A DNA stretch of 64,000 bases, from NCBI GenBank assembly GCA_002682825.1, contig NOKP01000001.1:5211296-5275295 (forward strand), written 5' to 3'. The stretch is from Neonectria sp. B-13. Lineage: Eukaryota; Ascomycota; Sordariomycetes; Hypocreales; Nectriaceae. Position numbers and translations under genes: made by a program. Position 1 is the first letter of the stretch. Each line of letters opens with the position of its first letter. Positions 1 to 10,867 of this stretch are shown in pieces. The notes beneath the pieces are model-generated. The model did not search any database, was not told the DNA's origin, and was given only the letters and a program-made list of their open reading frames with translations.

Positions 1-39
1 ATCAAGATTCCAGTTATGGCTTGCTTTAACATCCGGTAG

Positions 40-1473
40 GAACTTGATGCAGCTTCAAAGAACCGAATTCGAGCATTTGGCCACATTGAGTTGTGCGGAG
101 CACTCCATGTCTGCTGGCAAACCAACCATGGCGTCGATGGTCAGTATATGATATGTCTGCTGTACCAAGACTTCCTTTGTCTCGCATCTGCCGGCAAGGT
201 GGATCCAATCTACACAATCCAGGCTTGCATCGATTTAAATGGAGCCAAGGTTGAGGATGTCGACAATGGGCGTGGTAAATACTCCTCGACGGCACAGTGG
301 ACAAGGCTCGAATAGACCGCTAACAGAACCTACAACAGGGTTGCAGTGTCACACTGCCCCCTTTTCCTGGAAACTCGTGTTTGAGGGCGACCACCAGTTG
401 TACGAGCTGATCATGACGGCTTGCTCTTCCAAGGAAGAGATGGAATGGAAAGCTCGATTGGGCCGGATCGTCGGCCAGGAGGGCGATATGAAGGATGTCA
501 ACCTTTATGACTCTCTCTCTTTGAACATCAAGAGTTTGGGTACCGTTTTTGGAAGACCAGGTATGCCATGTCGTGGTGATGGATACCAGGATATTTTACT
601 GATAAACAGGCAGGCACCATTGCTCGCAGAATATCCATCCATCGTGCCACGACGGTTGGCCCGAAATCACCACTGTGCCAAGTCGTCTTGAAGAATACGA
701 GCATCGCCGCGAATCGTGTTCCCTCACCAACAAGTATCAACCGATCGCAATCTCTCCTAACAACCAATTCACGTATTCCAGTGTTAACCCCAGCTCGAAG
801 CGAACGAACACGGTTAGAAATTTTATTGGCGGATATCTGGAGCCGGGATATTTTACCCTTCCCCGGCATGTTGTCGAGATCGCGAAGCGAACACCTCGTA
901 CGAAACTCCGCGTCGACAATGATGAGGAAGTTAAGCGTAGCCAGCATCACAGGCTCTTTCAGCAAGAAAACAGGCGGTACGTCGCAGCGGGTCCAAGGAA
1001 GTGAGGAGCCGGCTGTTTCTGGGGGGACTATACGACGCATCAGCAAGTCAAGCGATGGCATGCCCGAATGCGGTGCGATCACGCATTCAGGTACAGGCAG
1101 GCTTTCCAAACGACCGAGAACTCGAGGTCCCAGTGAACACAAGCAGAGTGGTAACCACCGAGCCCCAGCAGCATTTTGTGACGAGTTGATGGAGGTGTCT
1201 GCGGTTGTTACAACGCTAGACTTGGCCAAGGTGGTGTCAACGGGGAAAGCAACGGGCGAGAAGAAGGACACACCGGTTTTGAGCACTTCGGCTGCCAACA
1301 GTATCCAACTTAGCTCGCCTCCCAGTTCGGAACAGTCAGTTACGGGCTCAGCGAAGGAAAACGCGTGCCCCCCTGCGAGTAATGTCATACAAAGCCATGG
1401 GCGCCGGTGGGGAAGGGCTGGCGCTGCAAGACTGGAGGGTAAAGGTCAAGGGTTTCGAAGTTTGTTCCGTTGA
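40..1473 (+). CDS. PH-domain protein, RhoGEF-like, 3' part (5' end outside window)
   Basis: The window opens inside an intron (branch-like CTTTAAC at 24-30, acceptor TAG at 37-39). Coding exons are 40-274, 339-560 and 614-1473, giving 438 visible residues. Introns 275-338 and 561-613 restore frame exactly; a competing acceptor at 609 would enter the wrong frame. The first roughly 150 residues look like a pleckstrin-homology fold of the kind found beside DH domains in fungal Rho guanine-nucleotide exchange factors, with hydrophobic strands such as YMICLLYQDFLCLASAG and a terminal helix ending KEEMEWKARL. The rest is Ser/Arg/Thr-rich and probably disordered, finishing with a basic tail (GFRSLFR). 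No DH domain is visible, so the RhoGEF assignment is inferred from resemblance. A role in Rho-linked polarity or wall signalling would follow only if the missing 5' part encodes a DH domain. Confidence 0.65.
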
Positions 1474-2480
1474 GCGGGCTACGTTGACTAGTTCAAGGAG
1501 CAGGAATGTAAGCATTCCATATTGGTATTACGCTTTTCTGTTTGGTTGGGAGATGTTGGAAATGGCATTGGAGACGGAGGGGCGATGCTGCATATTATAT
1601 GATGGATGACCCTGGACGATGAGATGATGAGAAGCGGTGTTTACGCATATTACAGGTGGGTAAGTCGGAAATGCAAGGCCACTGCTGGGACTGGACTATA
1701 CTAGAGAGGGAGATGTTCCTTTACGAAAGCATATGATATTGCGGTGGTGGCTTGTGGGGAGGAATGCGACGGAAACATCCCATATCGTCCCCGTACGTTA
1801 GTTGGCATTCATTAATGACATGGAGCTTCATCCAAGTACAAGCTACCTGCAGTGTAAGTCGGTTCCGTCGGGTCTGTGCGAAATGGATTGGAAGTCATGG
1901 AAGCCAGGAGAATGTCACGGAGTCGGGCTTCGGGAGGAAGTGGGGCAGTGAATCAATGCCTGATGAATAGTAAAGTCGACAACTTGGCACGCGATGCATC
2001 ATGATGAGAATTGCACGAGGCGGCGGAAGAAAGCGAGAAAGTGACGTATGTGGTGGGTTCTCCATGCAGGAACGTGAGGGGCCCGGGGGACTTTCAGGCA
2101 GCGTGGGGCGCTGGAAGCTGGCAAGCTGGCGAGCAGCCGGCGGTCAGTTCAGTGGAGAGTGCCCGCTCTGCACAGTAAAGGTACCTTCCTCTGGAGCAGC
2201 GATGATGACGGGATGCTCTGCAAACGATGATGACGTAGCCTTCTGAACAGCAAGCAAGCTCCCCCTCAGCTACCTACCAGGAGCTCCATTTAAGTCTTGT
2301 GTGCGCACTTCCGATCTCTCTTCTTCTTCTCTTCTTCATCACCAATCTCAACCAACACAGCCTCAGCACTTGTTAACAATCATCCATCTCCTTCCACTCT
2401 CTGTACCTACATCAGAGAAAGCGAACTCCACCACCACCTACAACCTCCCACCACCACTCACACAACCAAAGCTAGACATC
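1474..2480 (+). promoter_or_regulatory. Intergenic region and promoter of the Rtc3-like gene
   Basis: About 1 kb without a convincing gene. Two TGACGTA sites (2042-2048 and 2231-2237), the core of CREB/ATF-type bZIP sites, and a CCCCT stress-element-like motif near 2263 lie in the proximal promoter. A long CT-rich and CCACCA-rich leader at about 2305-2480 precedes the ATG, as is usual for highly expressed fungal genes. Regulation by stress bZIP factors is inference. Confidence 0.4.
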
Positions 2481-2970
2481 ATGACTCGCGGCGAGACTAC
2501 TCAGTCCAAGGTCCACTTCAAGGGCTCCCAGGACGACTACCTCGTCTTCGTTGACGACGTCGACGCTTTCAAGAAGTGGTCGAACGGCGACAAGACCATC
2601 CCGCTCGCGCACTTCATCTCGTCGTTCAAGGTCTTCCGAACTCACAAGTAAGCCACCCCCGCTTCTACTCCACTCATTTTGTCGTTGTGCCAGTAGCTAA
2701 TAGCGACTTGCAGCCAAGGTGTCCAGGGAACGTACGACGCTGCCGCCAAGGGAACGCTGGAGAGTGAGTTCGGCACTTCCGTCGACGATGAGGTCATCAA
2801 GATTATTTTGCAAAAGGGTACTCTCCAAACCAGCGAGGTTAGTAATTCGGTCCTTGAGTCACAATCACACGACAATGGGGAATACGAAGGCTAACATATC
2901 TGCAAACAAATAGATGCCCGAGCGCCAAGGCTCCAAGAACGACAGCAATGGTGCTATGGTCGCCCACTAG
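2481..2970 (+). CDS. rtc3: Small SBDS-like protein, Rtc3 family
   Basis: Three exons, 2481-2647, 2714-2837 and 2914-2970, encode 115 residues; both introns have GT..AG ends and keep frame. The protein matches the stand-alone SBDS N-terminal-domain proteins typified by yeast Rtc3: a beta-rich start, then the helical part reading GVQGTYDAAAKGTLESEFG and a conserved EVIKIILQKG stretch. The family is linked to RNA metabolism and to telomere-capping genetics in yeast and is usually stress-inducible. It lacks the two C-terminal domains of full SBDS, so it is not the ribosome-maturation factor itself. The C-terminus (MPERQGSKNDSN onward) is short and polar. The start is the first ATG after a CT/CCA-rich leader. 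Confidence 0.85.
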
Positions 2971-3461
2971 AGGCGGAAAGCACCAGAGAGGAGGCGAACG
3001 CCGTTGTACCGAGCATTGCCACTTGCATTGGGAGTTTGGGACATGGGACGGGAGATTGAACGTGGATATGACCACGTGAACATACCTACATGCCTAGCGA
3101 ACCTGAAATGGTTCGATGACAGCGAAAGCAGGTAGCGGGCAGATGGGCAGGTCCATGATCACAGGATCGGACCGGCTTGAGTCTGTCGCAGCTCTGGAAT
3201 ACGGGCTGAATTGAAGTTCCATGAAACAATTCTTCATTTCCCATCTTTGTCCGTGTTGACACGCAATTGTAAAGGTGACTGAGTGGTGACGTCGTTGGGG
3301 ATTGCTGCTCCACCCTACCGTAGTACATATGCAGTACCCCGCCAACCCGCCAAAGTCGCCCTAAACTTACAGCAAACAACCCCTCGCACAAAAATGGAGC
3401 CATGCAAAAGACGTCTCCGTCGTGACAGAAAGAATTGCGAAATGAAAATAGGTGCAAAAAA
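2971..3461. other. Intergenic, 3' side of the Rtc3-like gene
   Basis: No coding signal on either strand. It holds the 3' UTR of the upstream gene and then the downstream flank of the minus-strand 5S gene, which carries an A-run on the plus strand (a T-run terminator for that gene). Confidence 0.5.
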
Positions 3462-3580
3462 ACATACAACAGTGAGGATTCCCCGGTCGTCACCGACCCG
3501 AGTACTAATTCACCGCTTCTCAGCTTGACTAAGGGAGAGCGGACGGGATCCCGTATTTTCTAAGAGCTATGGTCGTATGT
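3462..3580 (-). rRNA. 5S ribosomal RNA (copy A)
   Basis: Read on the minus strand, this 119-nt unit starts ACATACGACCATAG and ends GTTGTATGT, so its two ends pair to form helix I. It has the internal GGATCCCGTCCGCTC segment and the GGGTCGGTGACGACC stem of fungal 5S rRNA. A T-run follows at once (A-run on the plus strand at about 3455-3461), as expected for RNA polymerase III termination. Two further copies lie at 14878 and 15063. Similarity is confined to the gene, consistent with the dispersed 5S genes known in filamentous ascomycetes. Confidence 0.95.
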
Positions 3581-4545
3581 ATCAGAGACGGCGTACCGCG
3601 ACACTATGTGGAAAGTCTCTGGCTAGCAATGGCGCCAACCCAACCAAATGATAGGCTACATTTGGAACAACTAATGAAGTCAACTTTCTCATTGCCCGGC
3701 TATTGGGACGTGGTGCAATGTATTGGAGCTTGAGTGTCATCGTGGTTGCGGATTGTTCTGAACTGAGAAGATTCTGTACAGCCCCATCAGCGATACCTGC
3801 CATGTCCGCAACCGAAGGGCATGTACGAATATGGAGAGTGTGGCATTGTATAAGGGTTCAGGCCATTCACTGCTCACCTGAAGAACCACTCCAGTTCAGC
3901 CATCGAGAATGAATATGGTGGTAATTGGATGTGTCCTGTTCCTATTTACGAATGATTGTTACAGGAGTTCAAGTGAAGGAGGAGGCTCAGTTGTAATAAC
4001 CTCGTGTCAATCAATACCTGTTCCAATCAACAACACATGAGCTGGACTCATTCGACGTAAACACCAACCACAACTTTAGAATCAGATCTCTTCATTGGCC
4101 CGGCACATGCGCGCGTATGTACTTAACACATCTCGCCTTCTGTTGAACACTGACAGCTCGGCGAATATTGGCTACCCTAGACATATGTACAGCGCCATCG
4201 TTATTCGTTCTTAGGTGGAAATTATCTTGAATGAAGAAACAGCCACTCCCTGTATGTATGAAACAGCGGATGCTTATTCTCATTCCATGGCGTCAAGGTT
4301 GGCATATCCAAGTCGTGATGCAAATTGCCGAGGAGACAAGGTTCAGCCCTGCGATGGGAATCGCGACCCAGATCCGCAGTTCATTCAAAGAGAGGTTCGC
4401 AATTACCGAGAGATCGATTGAGGCCCGAGTGATCGGACTGAAATTCATTTTCTTTACTAATGCTCAATATGGTGGACGCTTTTAGACGTTGTACAGGGTC
4501 TCAATATTCAGCCACCTACACCCTCCTCCTATGGACATCCCTCGT
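3581..4545. other. Intergenic, no gene seen
   Basis: Moderately AT-rich sequence with only short overlapping open frames on both strands. None has a recognisable domain, coding bias or splice structure. Confidence 0.45.
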
Positions 4546-4740
4546 TTACGACCTCATCCGCTTGGAGATAGCCTCGCACCGTAAACATTGGAAGTGTTCG
4601 ACAATCTCGCTATGATTACCGAGGGTCTCGCAAGCCTTGCCCGAGGCCCTTGATCTGGCGCACTGATATATGCCTATCAAAGTATGATAAGTCCTGCGGC
4701 AGGTTCGGCAGATATAGATGGTTGTGACGTTTGAGCACAT
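4546..4740 (-). CDS. Possible small cysteine-rich protein
   Basis: A 64-residue frame from the ATG at 4740. It has seven cysteines, including YICRTC near the start and CLRC near the end, a spacing that suggests a small zinc-ribbon-like fold. A TATATATAA element lies about 80-90 nt upstream on the same strand (plus coordinates about 4821-4829), a plausible TATA box. There is no intron and no signal peptide. I do not recognise a family. The frame could be chance; the paired cysteines and the TATA element are the only support. Confidence 0.35.
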   Translation of the reverse strand: MCSNVTTIYICRTCRRTYHTLIGIYQCARSRASGKACETLGNHSEIVEHFQCLRCEAISKRMRS

Positions 4741-5754
4741 TGCAGGGTTGCTTGTTTTACTTTGCACTTTAAAGGGTTGAGGTTTGTTTTCGAGGTCTAG
4801 AAAAGGACTGCGTAGGAGCGTTATATATATGAACTACTGTAGTGTGATTGACAGTTTAAACCTCGAAGAGTTGCGAGTCCTGCAGCCCATCATACCCCCG
4901 GCACCAATGCGATTCACGGCTTAAACCTTAGGCCTGTTATGACGGAACAATACAATCATCTGGTTTCTATGAGGTTTTACAGACTTTATGTTGGAGTCAG
5001 ATCAGTAAACTGAAGCCGACCAGCTGGGCGAGAAGCGGCCATTCACTGCCGAGTTGAGCGGACAGTGGTACGACGCGGCAGGCTGGAGGTGTCCCGAGGA
5101 CTAGCAGTGACTGGAGGTTGGAGAATGCTTAGGAAAGGGTGGTCTGTTATTCAAGAGAATAGGGTGGTGGGCACTCGGATCGGAGGAGTGGGTGCATGGA
5201 ATCCACTGTAAATAAATTCGTCTTGATGCTACATCAGGAACTCTACAGCTGATGATGTTATGAATACCTTCACTTCTGCCATCTACGCTTCGTTAGCGGG
5301 CCAGCCAACTGACTAACGCCTCGACCCACCGGGCAACTTAACAGCCTTGTAATTAGTTACCATGAGATGTCTGGGGAAGGGGCGGAAAAAGGGGCGTTGT
5401 GCTTTTGCCACGTTATCTTGTTGGTTGGTTGTGCTCTTTACCTACTCCCAAGTGAGGCAACTGTGTTCTGCTAAAGTCGAAGCCTTTCCGCTTCTATCCA
5501 AAGAGACTAACTTAAGGTTGGCAGCCTCAGCGACGCTACGTTCTTTACTAGCTAGTCTGGAGGCTATTGGCAAAACTCTCGTGTGTTGACTACTAATAAA
5601 AGATCTAGTCTCGATGCATCCGCCGTGGTTGCTCGAAGGAGGGACCTTGGATCGTAAACAACCTCTTGATTCCCGTGATGTGTTGTGTCTTGTTCGTTGC
5701 CGTGTCTCTCATCTATATCATCATCGGCATCACCAAATAAACCAACTCTTCAAA
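4741..5754. other. Intergenic, upstream of the small secreted protein gene
   Basis: No supported gene. The 75-residue frame at 5362-5589 has no domain or signal peptide. The last ~60 nt before the next ATG are TC/AC-rich leader sequence. Confidence 0.45.
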
Positions 5755-6165
5755 ATGCCCTCTCCCCAAAAGCTCCTCTTTATCGGCCTCGTTGCCGCCA
5801 TCTCCTCACTCTCAGGAGCCAACGCAGCCGTGATAGTGCTGTTGACGCCCTCTGATCAAGCCCCAATTACTTCTCCAGAACACAGCATCAGCGGCAACAC
5901 GGCGTGCAAATACGTCGCAGAATACGCTTTCGACTTCCCCTGCGCCAGGATCTCCCACGATGGCGCCCAGCGGTACCAGACGGCTGAGGCTGTCGCGAGC
6001 AGCCTGGAAGACTGCGCCAACGCCTGCTTCAACGGCGAATGCTCGTCCCTCAGCTACTACGACGGCCAATGTACACTGTACAGCGAGTGGGCAATGTATC
6101 TGAAAGACGTTAGAAGGGATGGTTCGGGGCCGCTGTTCGACATCCGCTGCTTCAAATGCTCCTAG
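5755..6165 (+). CDS. Small secreted cysteine-rich protein, PAN/apple-like
   Basis: A 136-residue single-exon protein. Residues 1-24 form a clear signal peptide: a Lys near the start, a hydrophobic LLFIGLVAAISSL core and an ANA|A cleavage site. The mature part has eight cysteines, spaced with a central C-x3-C-x4-C (CANACFNGEC), then a Tyr-rich stretch, C-TLYSEW, and a terminal C-x2-C. This resembles PAN/apple-type modules in fungal extracellular proteins, where the central cysteines hold a helix to a beta sheet; such modules bind carbohydrate or protein. The ATG used is the first one followed by a signal peptide; the upstream in-frame extension lacks one and is probably leader. It could be a secreted effector or wall-associated protein, but function is unknown. 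Confidence 0.65.
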   Translation: MPSPQKLLFIGLVAAISSLSGANAAVIVLLTPSDQAPITSPEHSISGNTACKYVAEYAFDFPCARISHDGAQRYQTAEAVASSLEDCANACFNGECSSLSYYDGQCTLYSEWAMYLKDVRRDGSGPLFDIRCFKCS

Positions 6166-7086
6166 ACTCTCAACAGGAACTGACGGGTGCATCGCCACCA
6201 CAGATTCAACCAACATGGTGCGGAAAGAGTGAGCCTCAGTAAAATATGGTTATTGGGAAATTTGGCTCCCGGCGTTTCGGGCATTGGGCTCTGGTGTTAG
6301 GCGCAGGTTTGATTCCCTAGACACAATATCATCACGACTTTTTCGTCCTTCAACAATGCAACAGTGCAACAGTGCTGCTGGCCAAGAAATTTGCAGCACG
6401 ATATGCTACGAAGTACTGCTATCTATGTATATACGTGGTGCATAGTGGAGAGATGGTCAACTCCACCTCCACCTCCGCGAACAAAACCCATAACTAAACC
6501 ACTTCTTTTATTCTTACTTCTAGGCACGTGGACTTACAGTCGGGACCCGTCAATTGTTTCATGGCCTATGTCCTCCCTCCCCTGCCGAGTGAAGAACACG
6601 TCGTAAGCTACTGGTGGCGGACCGGCGGCAAACGTGACTGGACGTAAACTATCGCTTTGCCTTGCCTTGATGGAACAAGTCAACTATCTTCACTTCAGTA
6701 ACACGCAAAGAACCTCTCGGTGAAGGGCAGTGTCAATCTCCATTTCAGTGTGGGTATCCCTAATGTTCAGTCGCAATGCTGCTCGAAATTTGAGTCGTCG
6801 TCTGAACCCTTGCCCCAATTCTTGGGCCTTGATGCCTTCCAGTTTCCTCTATGCGATACATCCAATACACACACCACCGCCACTGGGGGTGCTTACATCT
6901 CAAACCACTCGAGTTGAGTAGTCTGAGCTAAGCGTGAACTAGGAAGGACACAACTGGACATCGTCGTCTGCACACCTTTTCAAAGCTATAACCCAATCCC
7001 CGATGTTGTAGCGCCCTTCATACCTCCACACCGGCTTCCTAATGCCTTTCGGTATACGCCTCGGTTCGCGGAAGTGTGCCACGTTC
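6166..7086. other. Intergenic between convergent genes
   Basis: No convincing coding region. A B-box-like GGTTTGATTCC occurs near 6308 but no tRNA cloverleaf can be drawn around it. Short overlapping frames at 6720-6921 look like chance. Confidence 0.45.
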
Positions 7087-8885
7087 CTACTGTCGACTTC
7101 CTTCGCGAGACGAGCCGCCACCGGACCCTCCCCCACTGAACCGGTCGCGGAGCCAACTAATGGGGCCGTGGCCGCTCGGGCGGCGTTGGTCCCGGTCGGA
7201 CGTTGACCGCCGGCTGCTCTCCGAAGGACTTCTCTGTCTCATCCGTGCCCCGTGCTCCTCAGGACCTGCCGCTCGAGGACTGGTTGGAGAGTGAGAGCTT
7301 CGTCGTTGTAACCGTGAAGTATCATTGCTGAACCCGGAGGTGGTCCCTTGGTCTTCGAGGTGGCCCCGGATGCGCTCTCGCTCCCGTTGCAACGAGGTCA
7401 TGCTGCGCAGCGCCTCGTTCAGTCGGCTTTGACTCTGGCTTGGCGGACGCGGAACTCGAAGCTGGCGGGCTTGAAAGATGGCTGAGGCGTCATGCGTCCT
7501 AGGGCGGGGCGACGGACCCGTGTACCACTCCGGATGCTCGTTTGAGCGCCCTGATCCCGGAGGGGGGTTTGGAGAAAGGCTTGGGCTGTGTGCATTATAC
7601 GCAGGATCGCGCTGACTGCCGCCGTTGTCGTTGTTTCCACTATTGCTGGCATCATTCTTTTCGATTGGTGTTCGACATATTGGGCAGGTGTTGTGCTCCT
7701 TCAACCATAGTACAACGCAGTCCTCGTGGAACCAGTGCTTGCATGGCAGAAATATGACCGTCTCGCCCTTCTTCATCTCATCGATGCAAATGGTGCATTC
7801 TGTCTTACCGTCACTGCCCAACATCTCCTCATCCACCGGCTTCCGGAGTAGGTTCTGGAGCGCCGATTCTGTGGCGGGAGGAGCCGCGTTTGACTGGGGG
7901 TTTGCCTCCATCAGGCCGGTGATAATTCGGTCAAGGGCCTCCTGGGAGTACACTGCGTCGCCGGCTGGACCAATGCGAGGGTTGATGAGGTGGAGAATGT
8001 CCTGCAAAGTACTTGCGAAGACAGGTTGAGGGCCTCCTCCGGCGCCTTCAGAACCTGCTTGGTTGCCATCCTCTGGGGCACCAATATCCCGGACGATATT
8101 TGAAAAGATTCTGGAAGGATGGTTAGCTCCCATCGCCATGGATATGCTCGTGACCCGGAAACCGCCCGGTCGTTGAGATCGACTCGGAATGGATGGTGCG
8201 TACGTTTGGAATGGGTCTGGCCCTGGGCCCCCAGAGGCCCCTGGTCGACCTGCGGTGAGTGGTCCAGAAACAATGGTCACGGATGTCGTTCCACCGCCAA
8301 AGGACCCCGAGGTAAAGGTCGTTCGTTGAATGCGAGGCTGGGCGAAGGGCTCCTGGTTGATGGTGCCTGGAGGGAATATGCTAGGTCTCGGAGCCCCGCG
8401 ACCAGGGCCGCCAAGTCCTTGGATCATGTCGAGGAAGCGCTCGAGAACGGGGTCGACGGCGGGGTTGTGGTGGTGATGATGATCCGGATCGTCCCTTACA
8501 CTACGTCTATAGGCAAAGCCGTTGGGTCCCAACTGCTCAGTGATGTCGGCCTCTTCCGGATCCGAGTCATCATCGGCGAAGCGGAGGGGGGCGATTTCGG
8601 GGGATGTGGATGCGGAAGAGTGGTGGTCGTGGTCAAGGTCGCGAGGATCGTTATCCGGTTCAATCTAGCAAGACTGGTTAGCAAGCAAAGCCGAGGTAAT
8701 AGAGTAAAGGAGCAGTGAACAAGGCGACGCACAATTTCAGTGATCTCGCCGCCGCATCTGGGGCATTCTAGACCATGGCTATCTCGATACCACTCGTTGG
8801 AGCATGCGTGGCAAAAGACGACCTCGCGACCAGTGGTCGCATCGAGGTGGTCATGCTGTCCAGGTTCAGCGTCGTGGGAAGACAT
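7087..8885 (-). CDS. RING-H2 E3 ubiquitin ligase with N-terminal zinc ribbon
   Basis: Exons 8733-8885 and 7087-8664 join across a 68-nt intron (8665-8732, donor GTGCGT, acceptor TAG), giving 576 residues. The start is the ATG just before the zinc ribbon. Near residues 25-45 are CHAC and CPRC pairs, as in the N-terminal zinc finger of RNF126/RNF115-type ligases. At about 341-382 is a RING-H2 domain, CTIC..PCKHWFHEDC..CPIC, with all eight metal ligands present. The linker is Gly/Pro-rich with a His run (DHHHHHN), and the C-terminal ~180 residues are Ser/Arg/Pro-rich and disordered. By homology it transfers ubiquitin from an E2 to substrates, probably in protein quality control; substrates cannot be read from the sequence. 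Confidence 0.88.
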
Positions 8886-10867
8886 CTGCGCCTGTCTTCG
8901 CTGGTATGCAGTCAAGGCGCTCAAACCAAGGCCGACTGCGATGCCAGCGAGGCGGAACGCGCGGGACGCCAGCCTGAAGGATGAATTCTGATGCCCAGTC
9001 TGGCGTCAAGAGAGCTTGGTACGTGCTTCTGAGAGGACGAGCTCGACGGAAGGACCCCGGGGTGAGGAGTCAGGCGGTACGGGTATATATCACGGAGCTG
9101 CTCGGGGCTTGGACAAGCAAACAAAGGGGGTAGCTGAAAGGGACAAACAATATCGACGGAACGAATAGCGAGATGAGAGGAGGGAAGATGTCGATCGGGT
9201 GGGATAGATTCGGGATTCGAAGCGGGTGAAGGTGATGGTGGTGATGCGGTTATGCGGTAGCGGGTGGTCACTGGTGGCGAATAGCGGCGCGGGTGTTCCC
9301 TAGGATCGATGATGCAGCTAGCAGCGGAGGCGGAAGTGGGAGGCAGGCTTATTTAAGAGCGTGCTAAGTCGAAGCTGATGCGTGTGTTGGCAAAGTAGAG
9401 GGAGTAGGAGTAGTACTTATTAGGCAGAGTGGCAGACACAACAGGGCAGTGTGAAGAGGACGAGGATGGTTGCGTGCACCTGGTACTTGGTACAGCACGG
9501 GAAACGGCAGCGATGTACCTACGTTGTATGTTGTATGCACGTCTATCGCTCGGCCGTTTGGAAGATAATCGACGCCGGAAGAACGATCGGGGGCCAAGCC
9601 AGACGGAGGAAGTACGGAGGAGGTGAGGTGGACTCGGAGATGCAGCCCCCCGCGGATGGGCGTCAGTCACGGACAGGGGAAGTTCAGAGGGACAGTGACG
9701 CGTCAAGACGAAGAGAAAGAGGAAACGGGGTTGTCTGAAATAAACGAAGAGCAAGGCAGCGAAGGTGGTTAGGAAGATAGGAAGATAGCTCCACGGGAGG
9801 GAGAGAGGGAGAAGGATAAGAGTAGAGGGGAGCCGAGAGGATAGCGGGAAGTGTTGAAGGTAGTCGGCGGGCTCTGAGATGACGATGCCCGCCCGGGCCG
9901 TCTTGGTAAGCTGGCCGGGCCTTACTACTAGTATCTGGGCTATCGCGTAGGTACCTGAGGCGCTGTGGGGTGCTGGCACCACAGGGGCCTCAGCGCTGCT
10001 CGCACTGGGCTCCCTCCCTCGGCCTAATGATGCACGACCTAAGGCGAGGTGCGGATGACCCGGCGTAGGGCTCGGTACTTGACATTTAGACACCGCCGAC
10101 CTCCCAGGCTCCTTATCCACAGCACGCCCGCGGCAATGCATCCTTGTACCCCACGAGGAGATTGCTTACCCTGTTCTTGCACCGGGTACTCATCGTCAGT
10201 GCTTCACTGACGTTTCGCCTAGGCAGCTTCTACTCCCCAGGAAACAATTCCTATTGAAACCCTCATGATCATTGCCTCATCTCGTGTTGGATGCAGGAAT
10301 GGGTGTGAGCAAACAGGCTCGGCTTCAAAGTGCACTTCTTCAACCTCGTTGGCCCACCCACACACAAACACTTGCACGGTTTGTTGCACTTCTATCGGAC
10401 AAGGGTCTGCTGACGGTTGCATCTCTGCCGGCAGAAACCACTCGTTTCCTCGTTTCCCCAAGGCACAATTGGTTGAACTCATTCAACCTCCGGGGTTTGC
10501 AGGGGCTGTGGTGCACTCTCCCTTGCTTCGTGATACCTCCAGAGTCTTGGTAGTTGTACTTTCAACGTTGGCACCTTACTTCTTCGTACTAGCAGTTCTT
10601 ACCTACTGGCAGCTCAACAATATCCAGCCAAAAGTCTCCGGGCATCCACCGGCTTCTCTCATCAGTCGTAGCCTGGTCGACCATATGCGTCACCGTCCGG
10701 GTCGTTGCTTTTCATGCATGCAAGCAGAGCCTTGACTCCCATTGTTATTCCGCAGGGAGTGAGACAAGTGTTACACAAGTTGCGAGTCAATGAGCCAATG
10801 AGCCAATGGGCCAATGAGCAGTCAACTTCGCCACCTCGTAACCAACTTAACCATTTATTACGAAACT
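8886..10867. other. Long 5' region of the RING gene plus intergenic
   Basis: About 2 kb upstream of the RING gene. Open frames here (for example minus strand 9353-10141) are Ser/Pro/Leu-rich low-complexity products of pyrimidine-rich leader DNA. Near 10790-10818 a GAGCCAAT unit repeats and places three CCAAT boxes within about 25 bp, a possible HAP/CCAAT-binding-complex site far from any start codon. Confidence 0.4.

Noticed and set aside
561..609. Alternative acceptor at 609 in the PH-protein gene
   Set aside because: It shifts into a frame without the conserved Ser/Arg region; the acceptor at 613 keeps the coding frame.
6250..6325. tRNA-like B-box GGTTTGATTCC
   Set aside because: The T-stem does not pair and no anticodon or acceptor stem can be drawn, so not a tRNA gene.
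9353..10141. 262-residue minus-strand frame upstream of the RING gene
   Set aside because: Low-complexity Ser/Pro/Leu product of pyrimidine-rich leader DNA, with no domain or plausible start context.
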